From Candidatus Altimarinota bacterium (lineage in GTDB: Bacteria; Patescibacteriota; Gracilibacteria; BD1-5; UBA2023): a stretch of 5,505 bases of DNA. The notes beneath the pieces are model-generated. The model ran no database searches and was not told the origin of the DNA. It saw only the letters and a list, made by a program, of their open reading frames with translations. Below, one piece after another: positions 1-5,505 of the stretch. The stretch spans positions 1-5,505 of the forward strand of contig CALREC010000057.1 in assembly GCA_943355085.1 (NCBI GenBank), given 5' to 3'. Position 1 is the stretch's first letter. Each line of letters begins with the position of its first letter. The translations under genes were made by a program, and so were the position numbers.

Positions 1-56
1 ACTATCAAGTTTATAAATTTTCTTCTCGTCTTTTGATTCAAGAGTGGTGTGTTCAT
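1..56 (-). CDS. 5' end of a possible divergent gene (partial, unknown product)
   Basis: Read leftwards from an ATG at 56-54, the frame stays open to the window edge: 18 codons, MNTPLLNQKTRRKFINLI. The piece is too short to assign a family; it is a polar, basic N-terminus without a visible signal peptide. Support for a real gene is contextual. On the minus strand a TATACT hexamer (69-64) lies 7 nt before the ATG, similar to the short spacings ahead of other genes here, and there is no Shine-Dalgarno sequence, as for those genes. The region between it and recJ is very AT-rich, as expected of a divergent promoter region. It contains no TGA codon, so it gives no code evidence. A chance open stretch cannot be excluded, because only 56 bases are visible. 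Confidence 0.35.
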   Translation of the reverse strand, partial: MNTPLLNQKTRRKFINLI

Positions 57-63
57 ATATGAG

Positions 64-69
64 AGTATA
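64..69 (-). promoter_or_regulatory. Candidate -10 element (TATACT) for the divergent gene
   Basis: On the minus strand TATACT runs from 69 to 64 and is followed 7 nt later by the ATG at 56. Transcription would then start at or next to the start codon, giving a leaderless mRNA. No convincing -35 box lies 16-18 nt upstream, and the region is so AT-rich that chance matches are common. The same DNA reads TATAAT on the plus strand at 66-71, so direction is not certain. Confidence 0.3.
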
Positions 70-209
70 ATGTATATATTTTATATAAAGCTTTCTCTGT
101 ATTTATAATGTTAATTGCAAGAAGTCAATAGATTTTTGTAAATCACTTTTTATAAAACGCAGGATAAGCCATATTGGAGTTAAATATCTGGAATATTTGC
201 ATAATTTTA

Positions 210-219
210 AGGAATTCCT
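210..219. repeat. 10-bp perfect palindrome upstream of recJ
   Basis: AGGAATTCCT is its own reverse complement and sits directly against the TATACT hexamer at 219-224. That position would suit an operator, but it is a single short site and could be chance. The rest of 57-258 is AT-rich and shows no RNA gene or further coding sequence that I can support. Confidence 0.25.
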
Positions 220-224
220 ATACT
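219..224 (+). promoter_or_regulatory. Candidate -10 element (TATACT) for recJ
   Basis: TATACT at 219-224 has a weak -35 candidate, TTGCAT, at 197-202 with 16 nt between them. A start near 231 would leave a leader of about 28 nt before the recJ ATG. Alternatives are TATAAC at 234-239, TATCCT at 242-247 and TATAAT at 104-109. The choice is a guess based on hexamer quality. Confidence 0.25.
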
Positions 225-258
225 CAAGTATCATATAACGATATCCTAAACTTCTTTT

Positions 259-1917
259 ATGCAAACACTTCATGCTCATATAATCGATATCGTATCCCAA
301 ACAGAGGAACCTCTGCTCACGAAACTCATCAATAATCGATGACTTCAGCTTCTTTCTCGGGAAAAGCAAGAAGAGTTTTTTCATCCTGCTTTTGTGCATC
401 TCCATGACCCCTTTCTCATGGATGGCATGGATGTGGCGGTTGCGCGTATCCTCAAAGCCCGTGACGATAAAGAGCGTGTCGTCATATTTGGAGATTATGA
501 CGTTGATGGGGTGAGTTCTACGGCACTGTTGGTACGTTTTTTTGCGTCGATTGGTATACAAGTCTCGTATAGACTCCCCCATCGTGTCCACGACGGGTAT
601 GGGCTCAAGAAGCACTTTATAGATGAACTCGTGGAGAAAGATGTCAAGCTTATAGTGACGGTTGATTGCGGAACGCGGGATGTCGAGGTGATTCGCTATG
701 CCTACGAAAAATGAATAGAGATTATCGTGTCTGATCATCATGCGGTCCCAGATGAGATCCCAAAAGAAGTCATCGCGATCTTAAACCCAAAGATCCGAGA
801 AAGTAACTATCCCTTCTCTTCCCTATCAGGATCAGGCGTAGCACTCAAATTGGCCTCAGCGATAGCGATAACGCTTTTTCCAGATACGTATGAAGATGTA
901 ATCCTCGAGTATGTTGATTTCGCATGCCTCTGAACCATAGCTGACTGTATGCCACTCATCGGTGAAAATCGTACTATTGCTTTCCTCGGGCTCAAACGAC
1001 TGGAATCAAGCAATTCGAGCGGACTTCGTAAGCTCATAGAAGGCAAATACAAGGACATGGATGCGGATATCGTCGGGTTTCACATAGGACCTCGTATCAA
1101 TGCAGCAGGCCGAATGGATAGCCCCTACAAGGCTCTCTCACTCCTGCTCGCTTCAGAAGACAAGCTCGATCCCATACTTTCAGAGCTCGAGGATCTCAAT
1201 AGCAGACGTAAAACTACTACCGAACACTTCATACAGCATGCGCTTGAGGTAGTAGATCGAGACCGGTGAATACTTTTCTATGACTCTACCAATATCGAGC
1301 ATGGCATCATAGGACTCATCGCAGGACGACTGACAGAAGTATTTGGAAAGCCTGCAATAGCACTCAAAAATGAAGGTGGAAAACTGGTTGCAAGTTGTAG
1401 GAGTCCTGAACACATAAGCATCGTTGAACTCCTTGAAGAGTGTCGTGAATATTTTGTGGCGTTTGGGTGACATAGACAGGCCGCAGGTTTTACGATTCTT
1501 GCAGAAAATTTTGAAGCATTCAAAGAAGCTATAGAAAAAAAACTGACAGAAAAACATGGAAACATAACCACTAAAGGCAAAACACTCCGTATAGAGACAC
1601 CTCTGCTCCTGTCAGAAATAACTCCAGATTTTTTTAAAACACTCCAGATTTTTAAGCCCTTTGGAATCGGGAATCCCAAGCCACTGTTTTTGATACAAGA
1701 CTTTGTACCGAGTAACATAGAGTATCTCGGAAAAGAGCAGAAACATCTGAAGTTGATCGATCGCGAGAAAAAGTTTAGTATAAATGCATTTGGATTTTGA
1801 GACTCTTATGAAGTATTGAGCAATACAGAGAGTATGTCACTGGTGGTAGAAATCAGTGAAGATGTTTGGATGGGGCGCAAAAAGATTGTACTCAATGTTC
1901 GAGATATTGTGATATAA
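259..1917 (+). CDS. recJ: Single-stranded-DNA-specific 5'-3' exonuclease RecJ
   Basis: RecJ degrades single-stranded DNA 5' to 3' in recombinational and mismatch repair; it is a cytoplasmic, Mn/Mg-dependent DHH-family phosphoesterase. With TGA = Gly the frame gives 552 aa, close to the usual ~550-580. In order: an N-terminal NNRG helix (about 25-28), motif I GDYDVDG (78-84), motif II VDCG (D136), motif III DHH (159-161), motif IV with D229 in LGTIADCMPL, GPRINAAGR (277-285), then the DHHA1 part with SCRS and FGGH (402-405, H405) followed by RQAAGF, and the C-terminal OB-like region with PFGIGNPKP. All catalytic residues appear present. Six in-frame TGA codons lie at 340, 712, 931, 1267, 1468 and 1798; several fall at positions that are glycine across RecJ proteins, and the one at 1468 is inside GGH. 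ATG 259 is the first possible start after the in-frame TAA at 247. No Shine-Dalgarno sequence precedes it. The stop is TAA. Confidence 0.96.
1621..1653 (+). repeat. Short direct repeat inside recJ
   Basis: The 13-mer ACTCCAGATTTTT occurs at 1621-1633 and again at 1641-1653, a 20-bp period. Because 20 is not a multiple of three, the copies are read in different frames (TPDFF versus TLQIF). The surrounding protein, leading into PFGIGNPKP, still fits the RecJ family, so the repeat has not broken the gene. It may be chance in AT-rich DNA or a trace of an old slippage event. Confidence 0.5.
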
Positions 1918-1945
1918 AAGATGATTCTCGTACGCTTTTTTATAG

Positions 1946-1971
1946 ATAAATACATCTAGTGTTGTATTTAT
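1946..1971. repeat. Perfect 9-bp inverted repeat between recJ and the ATPase gene
   Basis: ATAAATACA (1946-1954) pairs exactly with TGTATTTAT (1963-1971) across an 8-nt loop. On the plus strand it is followed by GAAAAAAAT, and on the minus strand by CTATAAAAAAG, so neither side has the T-tract of an intrinsic terminator. The stem is nearly all A-T pairs. It could be a weak or atypical transcription end for recJ (28 nt past its stop) or a protein-binding site for the downstream gene. Confidence 0.45.
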
Positions 1972-1999
1972 GAAAAAAATCTGATATCCTGTGCTTGAA

Positions 2000-2005
2000 T
2001 ATATT
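2000..2005 (+). promoter_or_regulatory. Candidate -10 element (TATATT) for the ATPase gene
   Basis: TATATT matches the -10 consensus at five of six positions. A start near 2012 would give a leader of about 31 nt to ATG 2043 and would exclude the in-frame ATG at 2010. An alternative is TTGTAT (1962-1967), 17 nt, TATCCT (1985-1990), which overlaps the inverted repeat. Neither can be preferred from sequence alone. Confidence 0.25.
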
Positions 2006-2042
2006 TTATATGAACTCTTCTCACATAGCCCTCTTTTTACAT

Positions 2043-3359
2043 ATGCAAAATTATCTTACAAAAATTCTCAAGCTTTTTAATAGTCTGATTAAAAATAACG
2101 ACACTCTTATGCAAGGAATTGGTGCTTCCAATAATCGAGACTATGGAGTTTTGCAACAATGAGTTGGAATCAATACATGAGAACCGATCATAGAACTCAA
2201 TGATATATTTGGAAAAGCTCTTTCGCTAAGCGCTTCGGATATACATATAGAACCCGAAGAACAATGACTCCTCATACGTATTCGAGTAGACGGACGATTT
2301 GTAGAGTATGGGAGATTTTCTGGGCATGAAAAAGCCCCACTCATAGCAAAGATCAAAATTCTTGCAGGACTCAAGATAGACGAGCAGCGTCTACCTCAAG
2401 ATGGAAAAGCCTCCTATCGTGAGATATCGAGCAATCAAAATGTCGATCTCCGAGTGAGTATAATCCCAACCATATATGGCGAAAAGGTTGTTATACGACT
2501 CCTACGAAAAGAAAGCGAGCTCATGGATCTGCGTTCCATAGGAGTCCTTCCTATGAATATGATGAAGATCAAAAAACATCTTGAAAATCAGTACGGTCTT
2601 ATGCTCATAGTGGGTCCAACCGGATCGGGAAAATCAACAACACTGTACTCTATGCTTTCCAGATTTGATCCAGAGGAAAAAAATATATCTACTCTTGAGG
2701 ATCCAGTTGAATATAGGATTAAATGAGTCAATCATACTCAAATTAATCCGCAAATTGGATTTAACTTTGCAGATGGACTTAGGAGTCTTTTGCGGCAAGA
2801 TCCAGATATTATCATGGTAGGAGAAATTCGTGATGCAGAAACTGCCCGACTGGCTGTTGAGGCATCCATAACGGGGCATCTTGTACTATCGACTATTCAT
2901 GCAAATTCAACCGTCAACACGCTGCAACGTCTTACCAATCTCTGAATAGACCCGCTTCTCATAACTTCCAGCCTACAAATCATCATATATCAACGATTGG
3001 CTCGAAAGCTTTGTTCTAGTTGTAAGGTAGCCTATAAGCCAGAAGCAAACATAGCAAGCAAAGTGCTCTCTCGTATCGGCAAATACATCAGTGAGCCAGA
3101 AAAGATTATGTTTTATAAAGCGCTCGAGTGATGATGTGAAAAATGTAATCATAAGTGATACAAGGGGCGTACTGGATTTTTTGAAATCCTTGAAATGACT
3201 GAGGGTATAGAAAAAATGATTCTCTCTCATGCTTCAAAAACACAAATGGAGATACAAGCAATCGGAGATGGTATGGTCACTATAAAAGATGATGCTCTTA
3301 TAAAAGTGGTTCTTGGGGAAGTAAGTCTTGAGGAAGTTATTCAGGTTCTTGGAGGATAG
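2043..3359 (+). CDS. Type IV pilus / type II secretion assembly ATPase, PilB/GspE family, short form
   Basis: This is a hexameric AAA-like ATPase that would drive pilin polymerisation or secretion at the inner face of the membrane. The frame gives 438 aa. After about 45 unassigned residues comes the N2 domain (from about 47, with [11 protein letters not shown]), then the ATPase core: Walker [10 protein letters not shown] (191-199, K197), Asp box EDPVEY (219-224), Walker B region DPDIIMVGE (253-261), His box (H279, H286), and a tetracysteine zinc site C324-x2-C327 and C365-x2-C368. The zinc site places it with PilB/GspE rather than with the retraction ATPase PilT. Typical PilB proteins are about 560 aa; the N-terminal MshEN/N1 domain is absent here. 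Eight in-frame TGA codons lie at 2160, 2178, 2265, 2724, 2943, 3129, 3132 and 3156. An alternative in-frame ATG at 2010 would add 11 residues. No Shine-Dalgarno sequence is seen. No pilin or secretin gene is adjacent, so pilus versus secretion cannot be settled. The stop is TAG. Confidence 0.93.
3129..3134 (+). other. Tandem UGA-UGA sense codons (Gly-Gly)
   Basis: Two adjacent in-frame TGA codons precede the second cysteine pair of the ATPase, giving LEGGCEKCNHKG; the final G of that string is a third TGA at 3156. GspE/PilB proteins normally have a glycine before this C-x2-C and another in the following GY-x-GR motif. The second and third TGA therefore occupy conserved glycine positions. Confidence 0.9.
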
Positions 3360-3443
3360 TTACGACATTACGATGGATGTTTTATCAGTACATATTTTAT
3401 ATATAAGTCAAGTTAAAGGCACAAGAAAAATATTTACTTTTTC

Positions 3444-3480
3444 ACGAATATCTGTATAGTAGATATTCGTTTTATTATTT
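3444..3480 (+). terminator. Probable intrinsic terminator after the ATPase gene
   Basis: ACGAATATCT (3444-3453) pairs perfectly with AGATATTCGT (3461-3470) around a 7-nt loop, and the T-rich run TTTATTATTT follows at once (3471-3480) and continues as TATAATTTTT. It lies 85 nt after the ATPase stop. The stem has only three G-C pairs, so it is weak by usual standards though plausible in an AT-rich genome. It overlaps the presumed promoter of the next gene and may instead, or also, be an operator. Confidence 0.55.
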
Positions 3481-3485
3481 ATAAT
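3480..3485 (+). promoter_or_regulatory. Candidate -10 element (TATAAT) for the GGDEF gene
   Basis: A perfect TATAAT lies 13 nt before the ATG at 3499, so a start about 7 nt downstream would give a leader of only about 7 nt. The -35 position (about 3457-3462) falls inside the hairpin at 3444-3470 and does not resemble TTGACA. Short-leader initiation would agree with the missing Shine-Dalgarno sequence. Confidence 0.4.
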
Positions 3486-3498
3486 TTTTCATGCAACC

Positions 3499-5124
3499 AT
3501 GACAGATAAAAATATAGTTCAGTTTCCAAATAAACTTATTCAAAAAAATACACCGAAAGAATCAAATGTATTAACACGCAAAATACAAGCTGATTCCGAA
3601 AACATTATAGGCTGAACACTTGATCCCATCGAGAAGATGACGCTCGAAGAAGCAATCATCCAATGAACAAAACTACGAGATGAGCTTATCAAAGAAATAG
3701 ATGAAAAAAATGCAGACAATGAAGAGCTTATTCATAATAATTTTCATAATAAACAAGCAAATAATCGACTAAAAAAAGAGGTGAATGCGTTGAAAAAAAA
3801 GATAAATGATCTTATAATCATATGAAAAACAAATGAGGATTTGCAATCTACATTGCATGATATTTTTCTCGAGCTCGGAAATCCAGAAATAGACACCATA
3901 CCGAAAGCTATTCTTTTTCTCTCAAGCGCATTCTCAGAAAGTTTTGATGTATCTATGAAGATCATTCTCACTCCGCAGTATGATGAAAATGGAAACCGCA
4001 AAGAAAATAGCGTCGCGCAAATGTTGGCTGATATGATTGATCTGAGAAATGCTCGTGCAGAGAATCCTACCGATCATCCTGATATGACCTATGACAAAGA
4101 GATAGATACCCTTACTTCTTTGCTTCCAATAGCTCAATGAGCCTTGCATGGATACGAAAAAGAACAAGAAATATTTGCCAATCATATGGAACGTGGGTTT
4201 ATCAATCATGGGAGAACGCCATATTTTTTATCAAAACAAGACATACAAGATTTGAATCCGCAGATATTTGGTAACACACAATCTGCACTGGCTTTGAGTA
4301 TTGATTGAATCGGCGAGATGATGTTTTTATCGGATGATCCAACTCGCTATGCCAAAGATATGAGCTCTTCGATACTCAAGAAAAATGTAGAGTCAATCGG
4401 TATTTCATTGCACCATATAGGAGAAAAAGATGAGCATAAAAAAGATTTCCTCACCTGACTCCTGCTCCGTAGGATTTTCACCTGAAAGGCTGAAAAACTC
4501 CTTCTACAGAAACAAGGAAAGAAACAATCTATATCATTTGCTATGGTCGATATTGATCATTTTAAACGAGTAAATGATAACTATGGACACCCTGCTGGCG
4601 ATCTCGTTATAAAAACACTTGCAAAAGTTCTAAGGCGCGAATTTAAAGAAGAAGATCTGGTCGTACGTTGGGGTGGTGAAGAATTTGGAATTTTGCTCCT
4701 CAAAACAACGGCAAAACAAGCAGCAAAAGCTATAGAACGAGCTTTTATAAAAATGAAAAAAATAGAATTTGTAAAGAAGCCTGATGGCACGGTATCTATT
4801 ATTAATACAAAAGAAAAATCAGAGATGACAGATAAAAATGGTCTTCCGAAGGAGTGATATAAAATATTTTCCATAACAATGAGCGCAGGCGTGCAAGAGG
4901 TTTCGGCTATCAAGGCAGAGGCATTAGATTCTAAAAAAAGTCTTTTAGATGTATTGGTACAAGAAGCCGACAAGAAGCTATACCAGGCAAAAGGAAAGAA
5001 TGAAGAAGGAGGAGATAGGATAGGAGAAGACGGAAAAGTAGACGGAAGAGATCGTATTATCTACAATTGAGACGATAAAAGAAATGTAACTATTAAGCTT
5101 GGTATAATCAAAAATGAAGTGTAG
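3499..5124 (+). CDS. Soluble diguanylate cyclase-type protein: unknown coiled-coil N-terminal region plus GGDEF domain
   Basis: With TGA = Gly the frame gives 541 aa. The GGDEF domain (about 315-520) would make cyclic di-GMP from two GTP. It shows LTGLLLRR (G320), the metal/substrate motif DIDHFKRVND (D351, D353), GH and GD, the active-site motif GGEEF (392-396), SAGV (462-465) and EADKKLYQAK (489-498). The inhibitory-site position, normally RxxD five residues before GGEEF, reads KEED (383-386), so product inhibition may be weak. About 30 extra residues lie between IEF (422-424) and the SAGV strand. Residues 1-47 are polar, about 48-115 look like a charged coiled coil, and about 116-315 match nothing I recognise. 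No membrane segment or signal peptide is visible, so it is probably cytoplasmic. Nine TGA codons lie at 3613, 3664, 3823, 4138, 4306, 4456, 4483, 4855 and 5068; the last means the protein runs 18 residues past the point where the standard code would end it. The stop is TAG. ATG 3499 is the first in-frame start; an ATG at 3491 is out of frame. Confidence 0.9.
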
Positions 5125-5209
5125 TCTTGAACAGAAACACTCTCATAGAAAGATTGATAGTTAAGCCATATAAGCACAGGAAGAGATACAAGTAAAACAC
5201 CTATATATT

Positions 5210-5215
5210 TATACT
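5210..5215 (+). promoter_or_regulatory. Candidate -10 element (TATACT) for era
   Basis: TATACT is followed by a run of seven T and then GAATTCG before the ATG at 5231. A start near 5222 would give a leader of about 9 nt. There is no -35 box of note and no Shine-Dalgarno sequence. The rest of 5125-5230 shows no strong hairpin, so a terminator for the GGDEF gene is not evident. Confidence 0.35.
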
Positions 5216-5230
5216 CTTTTTTTGAATTCG

Positions 5231-5505
5231 ATGATCAAAGCACTTGAGATATCAAACTTTATAAAACCAGTTCTACAAAAAAAAGTAGGATATGTCGCAC
5301 TCATTGGGCGACCAAATTCTGGAAAATCGACCTTCATAAATGCACTCATAGACGAGAAAGTGAGTGCGGTTTCATCGAAGCCACAAACCACTCAGAAGAA
5401 TATTCGTGGGATTTATAATGACGAGGATTCTCAGATCATATTTTTTGATACCCCTGGTATCCATGAATCCAAAGAAGAACTCAATATCATCATAAATAGC
5501 CAGGC
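5231..5505 (+). CDS. era: GTPase Era, N-terminal part (runs off the window)
   Basis: Era is an essential GTPase that binds 16S rRNA and assists 30S subunit maturation. The visible 91 codons cover the first part of its GTPase domain: [15 protein letters not shown] with the G1 loop GRPNSGKS (26-33, K32), the switch I stretch SSKPQTT (PQTT at 51-54), which is the Era signature, and G3 DTPG (73-76) followed by IHES. Most Era proteins have GRPNVGKST; here serine replaces the valine. About 18 extra residues precede the conserved GYVA start. The G4/G5 motifs and the C-terminal KH domain would lie beyond the window. ATG 5231 is the only ATG after the in-frame TAA at 5171; a TTG at 5222 is possible but unlikely. 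No TGA occurs in this part; its five visible glycines use GGA, GGG or GGT. Confidence 0.95.
   Translation, partial: MIKALEISNFIKPVLQKKVGYVALIGRPNSGKSTFINALIDEKVSAVSSKPQTTQKNIRGIYNDEDSQIIFFDTPGIHESKEELNIIINSQ

Noticed and set aside
712..714. The in-frame TGA codons as nonsense mutations or pseudogene decay
   Set aside because: All three complete genes carry many TGAs, several at conserved glycine positions, with no frameshifts and with TAA/TAG ends at the expected lengths. Decay would not place stops selectively at glycines.
103..741. A 212-codon open frame on the minus strand overlapping the start of recJ
   Set aside because: It lies opposite the conserved RecJ N-terminus and catalytic motifs I-III, its product resembles no family I know, and it is best explained as the antisense shadow of recJ.
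1468..1470. TGA as selenocysteine or tryptophan
   Set aside because: The context FG-TGA-HRQAAG is the RecJ GGH motif, where glycine is invariant. No SECIS-like structure is expected at so many sites, and tryptophan does not fit the family at these positions.
1180..1718. Long minus-strand open frames within recJ
   Set aside because: They overlap the DHHA1 and OB parts of recJ, show low-complexity composition typical of antisense shadows, and have no plausible start region.
3491..3517. A small upstream frame (ATG 3491, 8 codons with TGA as Gly, TAG) overlapping the GGDEF start
   Set aside because: Its ATG is only 5 nt after the -10 hexamer, so it is probably not included in the transcript, and nothing supports translation.
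5118..5141. AGTGT / ACACT inverted repeat at the end of the GGDEF gene as a terminator
   Set aside because: The stem is only 5 bp with a 14-nt loop and no T-tract follows.
1..5505. CRISPR array, insertion sequence, tRNA or rRNA
   Set aside because: I saw no spaced direct repeats, transposase motifs, terminal inverted repeats with target duplications, or cloverleaf and rRNA signatures on either strand.

Overview
The window is a compact, AT-rich bacterial segment in which UGA must be read as glycine. Read with the standard code, its three complete genes fall apart into short pieces. Read with TGA = Gly (translation table 25), each becomes one continuous protein of normal family length. Many of the 23 in-frame TGA codons fall where the protein family has a glycine, for example RecJ GGH, RecJ LGTIAD and the PilB/GspE GC-x2-C loop. 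The stops actually used are TAA, TAG and TAG. UGA = Gly is known from the candidate phyla Absconditabacteria (SR1) and Gracilibacteria (BD1-5/GN02), so the source is almost certainly one of these Patescibacteria/CPR lineages. The window alone does not show which.

Layout, left to right. (1) Positions 1-56, minus strand: the first codons of a probable divergent gene that leaves the window. (2) 57-258: an AT-rich divergent intergenic region with candidate promoters and a 10-bp palindrome. (3) 259-1917, plus: recJ, single-strand-specific 5'-3' exonuclease, complete. (4) 1918-2042: intergenic, with a perfect 9-bp inverted repeat. (5) 2043-3359, plus: a secretion/type IV pilus assembly ATPase of the PilB/GspE family, complete but lacking the usual N-terminal MshEN/N1 domain. 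(6) 3360-3498: intergenic, with a perfect 10-bp hairpin plus T-rich tail that overlaps the next gene's candidate promoter. (7) 3499-5124, plus: a cytoplasmic diguanylate cyclase-type protein with an unrecognised coiled-coil-containing N-terminal half and a GGDEF domain with an intact GGEEF active site. (8) 5125-5230: intergenic, with a TATACT-type promoter candidate. (9) 5231 to the window end, plus: the start of era, the ribosome-assembly GTPase.

The genes are separated by about 105-140 bp and look individually transcribed rather than forming one operon. No start codon, including the divergent one, has a recognisable Shine-Dalgarno sequence. Several lie very close downstream of TATAAT/TATACT-like hexamers, which suggests short-leader or leaderless mRNAs. 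recJ and era are housekeeping genes. The pilus-type ATPase and the GGDEF protein are adjacent but have no visible mechanistic link: the ATPase lacks the N-terminal domain through which some relatives bind c-di-GMP. I see no mobile element, CRISPR array, tRNA or rRNA. The most distinctive biology is the recoded genetic code, including a tandem UGA-UGA, and the unusual architecture of the two central proteins.
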